From positions 3,720,001-3,784,000 of the forward strand of contig SRSI01000050.1 in the NCBI GenBank assembly GCA_005656395.1: a DNA stretch of 64,000 nt. Reading direction: 5' to 3'. Both the position numbers and the translations under genes were made by a program. How positions within the stretch are numbered: position 1 is the stretch's first letter; each line of letters opens with the position of its first letter. Under the pieces are notes generated by a model. That model had not been told where the DNA came from and did no database searches. It saw only the letters and a list, made by a program, of their open reading frames with translations. This DNA is from Strongyloides papillosus (Eukaryota > Nematoda > Chromadorea > Rhabditida > Strongyloididae). Positions 44,074 through 57,139 of this stretch are shown here, in pieces.

Positions 44074-45945
44074 ATGGTTTCAAGAAGTCGCTCAAGATCA
44101 AATAATAGGAAACTCACAAAAGCTCCTAGTCGCATTCCTACTATACCTTATGAAGAATATTCGGCAATATCCAATGGTAAGTTTCAACATAATAACTTCT
44201 TTTCATTGAATGTTATAGGTGATCGTGATACTCTTCGTGGAACTGTCAACAAAACAGGATATTTAGGAGATATATCTTCAGCCGCTTCAGTACCTTCAAT
44301 ACCAAAGATTCACGAAGCATCGATTAATGTTAACTGTATAATTGATGAAAGTGTTTTAGCTCAAAGAAATGCACAAAACAAATTTCTGAAACCAGATATA
44401 ACTGCTGGGTCTAAATTTAATGCTCCTCCCAAAAAGGTGGATAACATTATTGATAGAAGATATCAAAGCTGTTGTATTGATGATACCCATGATGGAACAA
44501 TATTATTTAATAACACAAAACCTATGATGCCATTAAATGTAAAACAAGGAAATGAATCTCTTAAATTGGGAGCAATCAAAAACTACCCACTATTTGATGG
44601 ATCATCCGATGATGAAACTTTTCAAATTTCTGAGGTAAAACAGCCCCCAGCTCGCCCAAGAACAAAATCTTTAAAACAATCCTATTCTAAGGAGGAAAGT
44701 GTTAAGGCAAAAAATAATAATAATTGTATTGCACAACCATCTAATGAAATGGAATACATGGATACAAATCAAGTTAAAAGCGAACTAAGAGATCAAGTTA
44801 ACTCTACATCATCAGCTCAACAAACAACGACATTAGGACTTTATTCGGAATTTAAAAGGGAATATGAAACTTTATTAGACGGTAGTAGAGTGTTAGCCGA
44901 GGTTTCATCTAATGATACTGATAAAGTTGTTGTTAAACTCTCGGCAAATGAAGTTAACCCTCCAAGACTTAGAAAAACTGAAAAGAAACAACCATCACCT
45001 ATTCCAAAGGAGAGACGTACTGAAATGAGCGAAATTGACAGTTATACTCTAAAAAAACCATCTATCGATGACAAGAAAAATATCTCTAAAAAGTATAATC
45101 GTATGACATTAGCTCAACAATTAGAGAAATCATTTAGAGAAAATAATATAAATCTAAATAATACAGAGGTCAAAAATTTAGGAGATCCATTAAATCACAC
45201 ATACCGACATAATTTAGAAGAAACTTTAACCAATTTCGACATTAAATGCCTCGCTAATAGTACCACCAAAGAAGAATCAATTGTAAGAACACTATTTACC
45301 GATGATAAATCACAGAAATTTTCAACACCATACTTATCAAGAACATTTGTTAAAAATCTTGGCCTTAATCGAGTAGCCATGAATGGAGAGATAAATGAAG
45401 CTTTATTAAGGAAACAAAAATTTTCTCTTGTCAATGCCTGTTCTACAGAGATCGTACGTCAATCCTCGAATCCTAAGATTGGAAATGATGTCAACACTCC
45501 AACAACAATCTCGGATATAAGGTTAAAAAATTCTGAAAGCACCAATGACAATAACATTATAACTACAACAAATACCCAAGATATTTACTCAATTGATGAT
45601 AATAATGTTAGTGAGACTACAAAATCTAATACCACCATTGAGACAATTATTAAGGAACCAATAAAAAAATTAGATGAAAGTATAAATATAATCACTAAAA
45701 CAACTGATAGAACTGATATTGTACTTGAGGACACACAACAAGTAGAGAACAAACAATACATAAATCCTATACTAATTGAAGATTTTCGTGAGGAAATGAA
45801 TCAGAATGTTAAGGATGTTTGCGATTTTTTGTCACAAAAAGTCAGAAACGAATCAGCTGTCAATTTGGTTGAAGAAAGATTTGTGGAAAATATCAGATTT
45901 TTATATAGATTCTTCTTCCATAGCTGCAGAGAGAAAAACAACTAG
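44074..45945 (+). CDS. Disordered protein of unknown function, 609 aa
   Basis: Exons 44074-44176 and 44219-45945 give 609 aa. The 42-nt intron (GTAAGT...TATAG) is a multiple of three without a stop, so a retained form of 623 aa is also open. The protein starts with an Arg/Ser run (SRSRSRSNNRK), then is polar, rich in Asn, Thr, Ser and Lys, with few hydrophobic stretches, so largely disordered. Only the last 60 residues or so look folded and helical (EDFREEMNQNVKDVCDFL...). A distant likeness to the NEDD1 tail came to mind but is too weak to use. Not recognised. Codon use and the good intron support a real gene. Confidence 0.72.
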   Translation: MVSRSRSRSNNRKLTKAPSRIPTIPYEEYSAISNGKFQHNNFFSLNVIGDRDTLRGTVNKTGYLGDISSAASVPSIPKIHEASINVNCIIDESVLAQRNAQNKFLKPDITAGSKFNAPPKKVDNIIDRRYQSCCIDDTHDGTILFNNTKPMMPLNVKQGNESLKLGAIKNYPLFDGSSDDETFQISEVKQPPARPRTKSLKQSYSKEESVKAKNNNNCIAQPSNEMEYMDTNQVKSELRDQVNSTSSAQQTTTLGLYSEFKREYETLLDGSRVLAEVSSNDTDKVVVKLSANEVNPPRLRKTEKKQPSPIPKERRTEMSEIDSYTLKKPSIDDKKNISKKYNRMTLAQQLEKSFRENNINLNNTEVKNLGDPLNHTYRHNLEETLTNFDIKCLANSTTKEESIVRTLFTDDKSQKFSTPYLSRTFVKNLGLNRVAMNGEINEALLRKQKFSLVNACSTEIVRQSSNPKIGNDVNTPTTISDIRLKNSESTNDNNIITTTNTQDIYSIDDNNVSETTKSNTTIETIIKEPIKKLDESINIITKTTDRTDIVLEDTQQVENKQYINPILIEDFREEMNQNVKDVCDFLSQKVRNESAVNLVEERFVENIRFLYRFFFHSCREKNN

Positions 45946-46311
45946 CTATATAACCAAAATTTCATTTTTTTAAGCATTTTTTTTATCACAAATTAACTTA
46001 TCTTATATAATGAATATCTTTGATAGTAGTGTGCTAACGAACTAATAAACATTTATCATAAATTATTTTATTTTAATTAAATAATACAATATATACAAAT
46101 GATTTATATTTTAAAAATAAGGAAGTAAATATGTTGAGTGGTCTTTTAAAAAATTTCCTTATCATTTTTTTTAATGTATTAATAATCTCCTTAAACAAAG
46201 TTCTTAATTTGAGAACAACTCTCTATTTATTAATATACAAAATAATAAAGACAAACAATATCGTATTTACAGGTGTTGAATTACAAAATCAAAAAAAAAC
46301 ATTAAAAAAAG
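45946..46311. other. Short spacer between convergent genes
   Basis: AT-rich 3' regions of the 44074 gene and APC1. A 62-codon frame at 46131 is unsupported. Confidence 0.5.
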
Positions 46312-49300
46312 TTAAATAGCTTGTGATTTTTTTCTAAGATCTTCAAATAACGTATAATTTTTATGAACATATCTTGTTGTTGGAATATTGAAATCTTTCA
46401 TTTTAACTGATTCATTTTTCTCAAACTCCGTCATCCTAAATGACATAGAATCTTTAAAAGTCTCATCCATCTTCACTTCTAATGCATTTTCATCTATACT
46501 GTTTATAAGTGGTATATACATTTTATTTTGTTGTTGCGGGGACTCCAGCATCGAAATCTTACTAACAGGTATACGATTGTGAAATTTAGTTAATAGCTCC
46601 TTTAACTCTTCACGATTTATCTTATCTGGTAACTGAAGAGCTTCATGGAAGATGTACTCTGTTGAGTTAATGTAGAAATTCTTAATTAATGATAGTGTTG
46701 GTAAGTGACTTGGTGATATCATTTTTCTAACCTCCCCATCACGTAGAGTAACAAAACACTCCAATGAAACATACTTTTTTGTTTGGACATCATAAAATGT
46801 GACCATTCTTGCTTCTGTAGCAATTGTCCACATGAAACGTAAAGGTTGAAGGTATAAACGATTTTCATAGATGTGTTTAGGGAATACAGGATAGAATGCC
46901 ATCAAAAGTGATGCAACTGCTAATGGTGAATCACCGAGACAGTATCTTGAACCACCTAACATAACCATTCCTAATGACATATTACACATACTGTGTTGGA
47001 AGTTGGCATGATTCGGTTGTATTTTTTCTGTTTCACAGGCTGCCTTCATGTGTCTTGCTAGTCTTATAACATTTACATCACCACTACCTGCTTTTACCAT
47101 TGCCATTACAGATAATATAATCATTCTGTAGAACATTCTTAAATTCAAATTAGTATACAACCCCATATAATTGGATTCATAGTCTCTCAAATTTTCATGT
47201 TCAAGATAAGGTAAAATATGTTCACATGATTTAATAACTCTCTCATCCCATGTTGAGGCAAATTTAAGACCCTGAACAAACAAAGCACCACAGTAAATAT
47301 AAAAATACGCATGAACATAAACTATATCTTCATCTTCCTCACCACGTTTACTAGGATCAGTAATATCTTTAAATCTTTGTCTTATCGAAAGAGGAATCTG
47401 TTCCTCAGCCCACTCCTTCGTTGGTTTAACATTTCTAAATCCAATTAGTAACCTAGCAATTGTTCTTGTCATTATAACATCAGGTTTAATATTTTTTAAT
47501 TCATAAAAAGAATCCGGAATTCTTAATGCTTTGTCAAGCCATTCAATATTACTATCAAGATAGACTAATCCTAGAGCTACGGCTGCAGGATGTGCTGTTA
47601 AATGTATGTTACAATTTTGAAGTTCTCTAACATGGTTAGTCGTTGATTGAGAAGACTTCTCCAATCTTTTCCTAGCTCCAACTGGTACTGAAGATACATT
47701 GAAACAATCATCAAATTTATCAATCTGCCTACTGTTGTCACTTTCTTTAGCACCACCATTTAACATATTTAACAATCTATGAGCAATTGAAGGTTTAGCA
47801 TCACTAATAGGTAGAGATAAACTATTTTTATGATTGCCTTTACCTAAATTAATTAACCCAACAGCAAAACCACACGCCAATGAAAAAGAATACCTCTGAA
47901 CAATCATGTCACTTTCAACATAATTTTCTTTACACATTTGTTTTATAAATTTGTCAGTTAATTCTTGAGTTTCTCTACCACAGAATAGGAGACCTAACCC
48001 AACTGCAGCTGAGGCTTGAATAGTAGAATCTATGGTTAATTCTAATTGTGTTGGTGGCATCAAAAATTTTAAATGACTAGCCATGATTTTGAATAACCCT
48101 TGATCGGCTGTTCCAATGTTACTGGCACCGAATCCCAGTAATAGGGCGATAGAGAAAAATTTATCACCTCTTGTTAACATTTCATGACATACAAATTGGT
48201 TAAGTCTATTAATATGACCATTCAAACCTAATCCATAGACTAAACCAGCTGCAGCATGCATATTTTTTTGATTTTGATTATTTATAACTGATGTTAGGAA
48301 CTCTGATGATAAATATAAACTATCTGCCGATAATATTTCTAATCCCCGTGCAGTTCCATTGTAAAAATCACCCCACTCAGTGTATGGTCTGTTAGCTTCA
48401 TTATTCACAGTATCTATTGTTGTCCACATAGGCAATACCTTTCCAGAAACACAAATATTATCAACCGTAAAAGTATTGTATATATCAGGGACCACTGTCC
48501 TAAATTTGACAATAGCCTTACCAAATGGTTTTGTATAATATTTACACATAGCAATAGTAAGAAAATCTTCCTGATATTCACGTATATCTGAATCAGACAT
48601 TGTTGAGATGGTTCTAACTTGGATAAGTACAGGTTTTGAGGTGTCTAGCATGTTAAGAACATTTTGATATCTAATGTCTTCAGGAAATCTATGCAATAAA
48701 AAGTCTTTGAAATTACTCTCTGATAAAAATTCAAAGAGTGGTTTTAGTGTTATCCTTTGTAAGTACAAAGAAGAGTAATTCAAAAGTATCTTATTGAAAA
48801 CGGGGTAAGGAGATAATTGTAGTTCCAATGCATGGTTAGGATTTAAACCGAGTTCCAAAAATATCGCTTTTGCTCTAACAAGGTAATTAGATATTCCTGA
48901 GAATAACCTTAAGAAAAGGTATTTATTGGGTATAGCTAATACTTGTTCCCAGTTATCTCCGAAGATTATTTGTATATGTTTAACTTTGTTAATTTTTTTT
49001 ATCAACATTCCATAAATTAATAGATATTGAGGTGGTACTGCAACAAACATACTCTGTTCATCTTCAATACATTGTAGTTTTAACATCTTACTACGGAGTC
49101 TTCTAAAAGAACATGACAAAGGTAGATTCTTGGAAATGGCATGTTTATCAAATACACTTGTACCTACTGAGATAAGAGAATTCTGTAGTACTTGTTTATT
49201 CTCCATAAACAGTGGGAAATCTTGTTCATAAGTCTGAATATACTCATGTAATTCACAGTACAAAGCAAATGCATACAATGGTTCACCGATAACTTTACAC

Positions 49301-52060
49301 AAAATTTCATTATTTCTATTAATCCTTGATCTTTCATAAAATACATGTAGCGCTGTGAAAATTTTTTGTAATCTACTAGTTGAATCATTATCAACTTTGC
49401 ATTTGTCAACTTTATGTGACAATATTGGTGTTAATGTCAATGTACTTAAATTGTTTTCTGTCTCTCTAAATGGTGTTGAGGAAGTTGGTTCCTTAGACAG
49501 GACACCAGAGTGTATTGAATAGTTAATCAACAAATTATGAGCAGATGATCTCGACGGTGTAGATTTTCTCAAGAATTCTGCAAACAACGAAGGACTGGAA
49601 CGATTTGGAGTTGATGACAAAACTTTTTGTTGGTTAAATGAATTGTTGTCGTGAGTTGAATTGAAACTAATATTTGACAAAAATGAATGTTTTCTAGGTG
49701 TACGATTTAAAAACGATCCAGAATCATTTATATTGATTTTATTAAAACACGTATTTGGTTCATTCTCATGTGATAAAAACCAATAACTATTCAATTCTTT
49801 AATATCATTCTTAATTCTACTTGACTTAATGTAAAAATCTACATCAAAACCACACTCGGAAAGGAAATATAAAATAAACTCATATAAGCATGGTAACATT
49901 TGTATGCATGAATGGAAAACAAGATCTTTTAAAAGGTTTGTTGAGTGAAGGTAAGTACTGAAAAATATTATACCATCATCTTTAGAAAATTCGCATATTG
50001 TAGCAACACATTCAAACAATTTTCTAGGTAAATTGAAATCCATTATTACTGAATATACGGTATCATTAGTGTTATTTCGGAAGACAAATCCTTTCCTCCT
50101 CGGAGCGAGAAATTGACACAATTGTTTACTGTCTTCAATAATATCTTCAAATACTGTATTTAGTGGTATACTAAAAATAAAATTAATTCCAGAATGAATA
50201 GATAATTTCTTATTATTTTGAAGTAATGCAACAAAATTAGAGTTTAGTAAAGGGACAGCATCATGGCAATTGATAAGGAATCCAATATCTTTAACACTAA
50301 CTTGATTTTCTTCTTTATCACCTTTAACCCCATAAATTAATTCATACACCGCCAACTTTGAATCTTCTTTATCCATAAAATACAAATATTGCCTTCCACC
50401 TAGATCAATAGAAGAAAAGATTTTCGGTACTTTTTTTGGAGGTGAAGTATTATGTGAATTGTTAGCGAAAGAGGCAATTACAGTAATTTTGAATCCTTCA
50501 TCTTCCCACGACAAGACGTCAGCTAACGTCTCATTTAATCCATCCACAGTATTAGTATTAGTTCTTGAAAGTTTGACATAGTAAGAACAATTATGATTAC
50601 CAGATGAGTAATTATTCAATTTATTACCCATTGAACCTGTTGTTGGGATATCACTAAACCTAACACTTTCTTTTGTCTTATTATTATCTTCACTGTCACG
50701 GGATAACCGTGAACGTTTCCTTGATCGTTCTTCACTGACACTTTCTGTTGTTTTATTCCCATCATTAAACATTTTACTCTTGCTTTCACTCTCAATTTCA
50801 TAATCCAATGCTGTTGCCCGAAGAGATTTATTTATTTCAATAAAACTTGCATCTGATTGATTTCTTGATCGATCACTTTTAATTTTGCTAATAAACGAAC
50901 ATCCTTTATCAGGCTTGAGGATATTCTTTGAAAATAATTTATGTGATTGGAGATTAATACCCGATATATTTCTGGAACTATCTCCATTATCAAATCTATT
51001 ATGGTATGATGTAGATTTTGAAGGCAAACCAAATTGTGGAGTATTTTCAATTGTGTTAATAATAGGTAGTGGTAAAGTGGATTCAGAAACTTTCTGTGCC
51101 TTTGACATTGATCGTGTTGTCATGTGAGTTACAGGGGACATTCTTGAGTTATAACTTGTTGACATATTAGAATCAGGTCTTTTAGGGGTTAACAAATGTG
51201 AGTAACGCAAATCATTGGATTTCATCTCAACATCTAGTGAGTTATTTAAGTTACTCGTTAAAGAAGGATTATCAGGAACTTTAAATAGGGAATCGTCAAT
51301 AGTTGTAGCTGTAGTGTACTTTTGTAATTCTACTTCTCCATCAGTTCCGTGAAATTCACTTGTATGGAGGAGTAAAAGACCTTCATTGGTTGAACAGAGT
51401 AATGTATTTGACTCATAGTCAACATCTTCAATGTTAAATTCCATCGTCTCACATATGTAGTGGTCAATATCGTTAATAATTTTCTTTTTTTGGTAATTCA
51501 AAACTAATGGTATGTACCTTGGTTTAGGTTCATAAATAGAAAACAATCTAGGTACACTAAAAAGAATAAGACACTTCAAAAATACGACAAACTTACGTAG
51601 CTTCAACAGCAGGTACAAAGTCTTCTCTAACGACAATTATACAAGCTTTAATGAAGAAATACTTCTTGACAAAGAATGGAAATTTAATTGAATGTTGAAA
51701 TGGATCATTAATACCAAAAATGTCAATATTTTGCTCACCCATAGCACAAATAACGGGAACAATACGATTGTCCTTATTTCTGAATTCATAATATCGAGCC
51801 TATAAACGATACGAAAAAGATATTCTAAGCATAGTGATAATAAAACCTACATATTTAACATCGAAGAAATCAACAGTATATTCACACAGTTTTATGCAAT
51901 CGTGCTTAGCCGCAATTCGCTTAATAACATTATTCTCCACAACCAAATATTCCTCCACACCATTATGTATGTAAAAATGTTGGCTTTCTAAAGGAAATGG
52001 TAGATCATTAGTGGAATCTAGTTTTGTAGTTTTGAAAAAATGTTCAAATCTATGATCCAT
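46312..52060 (-). CDS. mat-2: Anaphase-promoting complex subunit 1 (APC1)
   Basis: Three exons, 52060-51851, 51799-51597 and 51556-46312, with introns of 51 nt (GTAGGT...TATAG) and 40 nt (GTAAGT...TTTTAG), encode 1885 aa, close to human APC1 (about 1940). The N-terminal half matches the WD40-like region and includes a long Ser/Asn-rich disordered insert. About residues 1235-1365 hold proteasome/cyclosome repeats: AAAGLVYGLGLNGH, ALLLGFGASNIGTAD, ASAAVGLGLLFCG and FSLACGFAVGLINLGKG. The C-terminal part continues the APC1 pattern (RYCLGDSPLAVASLLMAFYP). APC1 is the large scaffold of the ubiquitin ligase that triggers anaphase; in C. elegans it is mat-2. The symbol follows that orthologue. Confidence 0.92.
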
Positions 52061-52887
52061 ATAATTGAAGAATAGAAATTACTAAACACAATGATAAAAA
52101 GCAATGAATTATTATATTATAGATGTGAGGTACAATATTCCAAATTCGTTTTTTTGTTTCCCTCCAAATTTATTTTTTAATGATTATTTTTCAATACTGA
52201 TATTTTTACATAAATTTGATCAATTTTTTATGGGGATTTGAAACTTGATTTTTTAGGAACGTTGTTTTATATAAATTATTTTGGTAATTTCCAATTTATT
52301 TCCAGTAATATTTTGATTTCTTAAAAAAATATTTTTATCAGTACATTTTTTTCTGGAATATTTCTGTTGTTGTAAAACTTAACAAAATTAAATGCAAAAA
52401 TAAATATTTTTATAGTTGTTTAATTATCTTTACACCACAAAAATTATAAAAAATAAATCTATTTCATCAATCATTTATCATGAAAAAGTTTGATGAAATA
52501 ACACTTTTATTGAATTTTAGATTTTTTCCAGGTATAATTGTGATAAGTTATGATAATCAAGTGGAAAAATAACTAGAATCTATTTTGTTATAATTTTTAA
52601 AAGATATTTGAATAAATTTCGTTCAAATAATAACATTCAAATTTTTTTTAAATTAAAATTTCACTAGCTACATGAAGTAGAGTAAAATTCAAAATAGCTG
52701 AATCAAAACTGTAAATTTTCAAGAAATTCAATATAATTATATGACTATATTCAAATTCTTCATTAATTTATTTATTATCCAATGAAATTTGAATGATTTT
52801 TAGAGAAAAAGATATTAATATTCTAAATATTTGAGTATATTAGCTTTGATTTTTTTGATGATAATAGTTTAATTTTTTATCCTAGTT
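52061..52887. other. Divergent promoter region of APC1 and the Ig-domain gene
   Basis: 827 bp of AT-rich DNA between divergent genes. No gene or clear repeat. Confidence 0.5.
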
Positions 52888-54099
52888 ATGCACACATCAT
52901 TCAAAAAGTCAGTTGTGTTTTTGTGCCTCATTTTTTTCTATGCAATTTGCTTACAAGTTAATTATGCTAGAAATCCTGGAATAAATAGTGGAAAGGATGC
53001 AAAGGTTATCAATGGAGCATTATTTGGTGATAACGGTAACATAAGCAGTAAAAATGCAGGAAATAATAAAGGAATAAGGGTCAAAAGAAATGCATCAGGT
53101 ACTGCTGGATCTGGAGGTACGCAAGGTGAAAGTGTTACCAATTCATCACTAGCACTTAATAGTACTGAAACAGCTACAGGAGCAACACCTGGTCATCTTT
53201 CAGTAATGGTGACCGATGTAGCTAATTCTCCACCTGAAACATCCACTTCTACTACCACTACTACTACTACTACCAGCACTACTACCACTACCACAAAACC
53301 CGAAGTTAAGAATACAACATTTGGTGATTTATCTAAGGATGATGAAACATTTGCCTATGATAAATTAGAAAATGGTATTTGGGAAATAGAAAATACCCAG
53401 AAATTGGTCATTAAATGCCCTTCTAAAAAAGCGAGTAATACAGATAAACCAGAAAAAATTAAACTGATGGCAAAAAATATTTTGGGCCCAAAATGGGATG
53501 CACTAAGAGAAGTGGTAAATTCGGATTCAAAAAAAGATAATCTCGAATTTGAACTAGAGATAAACAACAATGCAACTGGGGAATTTGATAAGGAATATTT
53601 CAAATTTATTGGAGATTATAAATGTGAATATTTTTACGACTCGGAATCAACACCACAATTCACAACACCTGTAATAAAAGTACGTCTTGGAAATGTAAAT
53701 TTTAAGGTCAATGTTGACGTCGAACTAAAGAAGAATACCAAAATTGCATGTCCAAATTTAGATAGTGTTGGAATGACTGAAAAAAGTCAAATTTACTTTT
53801 ATAATGCTTATAATAATGAGAATGAAGATGGAAATAATATCCAATATGTAGCATTTCCAAAGAACGCTGTTCGTAATTACCAAAATTCAACAGTCTTAAT
53901 TAAAAAATTCCAACGCAAAAACCTAGGATACTATGATTGTCTTTATATTAATTCTGAAAAGCGAGAAGTTAAAATAATTTACAACGTATATAGTAGTAAA
54001 TATAATAAGATAAAAGTCGATGTAACACATTTTTATGTAATTTCCGCATTTACATTACTATCAACAATAATTATTTTTGTTCCTCTTTTTTTCCGCTAA
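52888..54099 (+). CDS. Mucin-like surface protein with two Ig-like domains
   Basis: 403 aa, one exon. The signal peptide spans about residues 1-27 (VVFLCLIFFYAICLQ). A possible furin-type site, RVKR, lies at residues 64-67. A Ser/Thr region follows, with a long Thr run at about 115-137 encoded by ACT/ACC repeats and likely O-glycosylated; several N-x-S/T sequons lie near it. Cys177-Cys246 (GDYKCEY) and Cys288-Cys351 (GYYDCLY) fit two Ig-like domains with the D/Y-x-Y-x-C pattern before the second Cys. The end (about 380-403) is a hydrophobic segment, so the protein is membrane-held or GPI-anchored. Not matched to a named family; surface adhesion or cuticle/glycocalyx roles are guesses. Confidence 0.8.
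   Translation: MHTSFKKSVVFLCLIFFYAICLQVNYARNPGINSGKDAKVINGALFGDNGNISSKNAGNNKGIRVKRNASGTAGSGGTQGESVTNSSLALNSTETATGATPGHLSVMVTDVANSPPETSTSTTTTTTTTSTTTTTTKPEVKNTTFGDLSKDDETFAYDKLENGIWEIENTQKLVIKCPSKKASNTDKPEKIKLMAKNILGPKWDALREVVNSDSKKDNLEFELEINNNATGEFDKEYFKFIGDYKCEYFYDSESTPQFTTPVIKVRLGNVNFKVNVDVELKKNTKIACPNLDSVGMTEKSQIYFYNAYNNENEDGNNIQYVAFPKNAVRNYQNSTVLIKKFQRKNLGYYDCLYINSEKREVKIIYNVYSSKYNKIKVDVTHFYVISAFTLLSTIIIFVPLFFR
53238..53300 (+). repeat. ACT/ACC triplet repeat coding for poly-Thr
   Basis: Imperfect (ACT/ACC)n triplets, interrupted by AGC, in frame inside the mucin-like region of the 52888 gene. Confidence 0.85.
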
Positions 54100-55952
54100 A
54101 TAGTATATTGTAATGTTCTTTACCTTCATTTAAGTACATAAATAATCTAATAAAAATTTATATTATTGCTTTAATTTATTTTTGTTGTGTAAGATTTTTG
54201 AATTTAAGAAAGAAATACGATTATTAACGTATGCATTTTTTTTAAACTACATCAGTTTTAAAATTAATTAACTGTTTCTTTGTTGAAATTGTAGTTTTTT
54301 GACGTTTTGACTTTATTTTTCTCTACTATGAGGAAACATTTTTGAATTTTTTTAAAGAATCCGGTTTATTATGTTACGTTATGTCTACTTGCAAATTTTC
54401 AAAATCTGATTCTGAATTCTAGGAGATCAAAAATGCTAAAAAAAATTGCATTTTTCATTTCTCATACCTCTGAAGAGTAATTATAAAAGTATTTAAAAAA
54501 GTTTATTCTAGAATATAATCTAAAATATAAAAATAACAATCATGTAACAAACAACTCCTACATAATACAAGAAATAAACATGGCGCATAATTTTAAAATA
54601 ATTACTCTCTTTATAGAACTATGAAAAAATTATCCATAGCATTTTTTTTATTTAGATATTATTATCCACAATGAAAATATTTTGTTTTTCATAAAATTTG
54701 TAATTTAAATATAACTCCTCATGGTGATTAAAGGATTTTGTTTTTATGGAAAGCTAACATATTAATTGACGATTACATTTAACATAAAGCATCAAGTTTA
54801 ATTTTTTTAATGTTCACATATTTCATATTATAACAAAACATTTGTCAACAAATTAATCTTTTTGATTTAATTTGCTTATTAATGACAATATTAAAGTACT
54901 GAAAATTTATTATATTAATTATTGGCTATATGTAATGCATTTAGGCTTTTATCAGTAATTGTATTTAACGTAATTTTATTGCTTATTTTAATTTTCTTAT
55001 TTTGTTTTGTTTAACACTCAAAAAAGTATTTAATGATTCATCTTTGTAATTTTTATAAAACACTCTTTGATCTCATAATAATTTAATAATTAAAAAGCAT
55101 AAAATATAATATAATTGGCCACTTCCAGTAGTAATTTTATAACAAAATATTGTCTTTTCTTGAAAAATTGAAAGCAATTTAAATTGCCATAGCAACCTTT
55201 GGTAATAGGTTGTCATTTCCCCTCTAGATTCATTAAAGAAGATCTTTTAAATACTTCGTATATATTTAAAAGTACTTTTGTAATTAATCTACTAATTATC
55301 TACGTTAAGCATTTCTCTAATTATGATACTTAGAATTATATAATAATTTTTAACAATATTCATGAATACTTATTAAAAAGTAAAAGAATTATTACGGGAA
55401 ACTGTAATAAATATTTAATTACACATCTAATCTATTTATATAAATTTACTTTCCTTTATGCTTTTTAATTTCTAACTTTATTAAGAAAATTAATAGTTAA
55501 GAAAATTATTAATATTTAATAGATATAGAAAATTAAACACACCTAACTCTGTATTTTCTCTATTTCTAAAATATACCTTAAAGTTATCAAAAGAAAATAT
55601 TGTTGTTTAAAAGGCTTCTTTTTAATTAACAATCAGTGTGCATTTATAAATAAACGTAATGTTTACACTGAAAATTTATCATTAACTATAAACAATCTCA
55701 TTTTTAATGTGAATATACCTCTTCTATTCTTGTTTCAAAGAACTTTCAGCTTTACTATTAATATTATTTATAACTATTATAAGGAAGTGTCACACACAGG
55801 AACTGAATGGTTAATATTTTCATATATCCCTCAATGGTTATTTTTATATTTCATTAACTTTTACCTAACAACACTTGTGTATTAATTGTTTAATTTTATT
55901 TTTGCACTTACATAAAAAGAACATATCATAAAAATAAGTTGTTGGCAAAATT
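54100..55952. other. Spacer with the third dispersed repeat copy
   Basis: About 1.85 kb without a gene. 54290-54480 is related to 43735-43930. The last few hundred bp should be the arl-13 promoter; I looked for but did not recognise an X-box. Confidence 0.5.
54290..54480. repeat. Dispersed repeat, copy 3
   Basis: Phrases TTTTTCTCTACTATGAGGAAAC, CTACTTGCAAATTTTCAAAA, TCTGATTCTGAATTCTAGG and ATTGCATTTTTC occur in the same order as in 43735-43930 and, inverted, in 29935-30115. Confidence 0.55.
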
Positions 55953-57139
55953 ATGGGAAATTGTGGTTTGTGCTCTGGTGGGTTTAGAGAAAGAAAAAAT
56001 AGAATATTTCCAGTTGGTGATAAAAGAAAAATAACTATTTGTTTTTTGGGACCTGAAAATGTAGGAAAAACTACTATTTTGAGAGCTATCAATGGAGGTA
56101 AATTGTTTTATTCCTATAATATTATTGCTTTCTTTTAGAATCTCCTGAAAACGTTACTCAAACTAATGGCTTTAATCAAGAGTCTATTAAATTCATGAAA
56201 GCACATATAACTGTCTACGATTTAGGTGGAAATGATAAAATAAGAGAAATATGGCCTAATTACTATGGTGAAGTATATGGCTCTATTTTCGTATGGGATA
56301 CAAACCGTCATAGCGATGAAGACATTGAGTTTGTTAAAATTATGGTAACTGCCATTATCAGTAATCCAGACATGACTGGAAAACCACTGTTAATTCTATT
56401 AAATAAAAAAGATTTAGGTAATAGTATAACAGAATATGACTTTTGTGATAAGATAAATCTCCATCAACTAGCATCAGAAAGTGGGTCTCATCTTAAAGTT
56501 TTGAATTGTCATGCATTACATGGTGTTGGTAAAAATTTAGATCCAATAATTCATGAAGGTCTAGAATGGTTGTTAGAGGAAATTAAAACTTCTTATAATT
56601 CTATTGATGAAAGAGTGAAACAAGCTGTAAATGAATTGATAAAGAGGCAACAAGATGATAAAGTCAAAAGACAACATCGCCTAGCTGAGTTACAAGCAGA
56701 ACAAGCCGAAGAAGATGCCAAACTTGAGCAGGCTGAAAGAGCAGCAAATGGAAATATATGGAGTGGTGAGACTGCCTCAAATAATATAGAAAACGTTGAA
56801 GAAAATCCAATTCCTGATGTATTACCTCCAAAGCTTTTGCCCCCATTAAGGACAAATAAAGTTCTACCACAGAATGGTGAGACACCTCTAACTGAAGAAG
56901 GATCAAATTTAAAGGTATTTGAGATAGAATCAGAAGATAAACAATTTAAAGAAAGTTTTGAAATGGAAAATTTACGTAGAGACATTGAAATCCAAACAGA
57001 TCTATCTTTCCCTGTCATCACAAATAATGATGATGAAGAAAAAGTTATAATTGAAAAAATTGGCAGTAAAAGAAAAGTTAGCCTTCATTCAACTCATGAT
57101 GCCAATAGAGGAGGCATCACTTTAGCTCCGTTAGATTAG
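55953..57139 (+). CDS. arl-13: ARL13B-type ciliary GTPase
   Basis: Exons 55953-56097 and 56139-57139, with a 41-nt intron (GTAAAT...TTTTAG, phase 1), encode 381 aa. The start MGNCGLC fits N-terminal lipid modification, with Cys4 and Cys7 as possible palmitoylation sites. The G domain has GPENVGKTT (P-loop), VYDLGGNDKIREIW (switch II; Asn where Gln or Gly is common) and LNKKDLG (G4). A long coiled coil, rich in Gln, Glu and Ala (about 200-250), and an acidic, Pro-containing tail follow. This is the ARL13B layout rather than a plain ARL of about 185 aa. ARL13B acts in the ciliary membrane, activates ARL3 and supports ciliary transport. Convergent with the eIF2-alpha gene, 244 bp apart. Confidence 0.93.

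Noticed and set aside
44074..45945. NEDD1-like assignment of the 609-aa protein
   Set aside because: Only a short helical tail looks vaguely similar and there is no WD40 domain.
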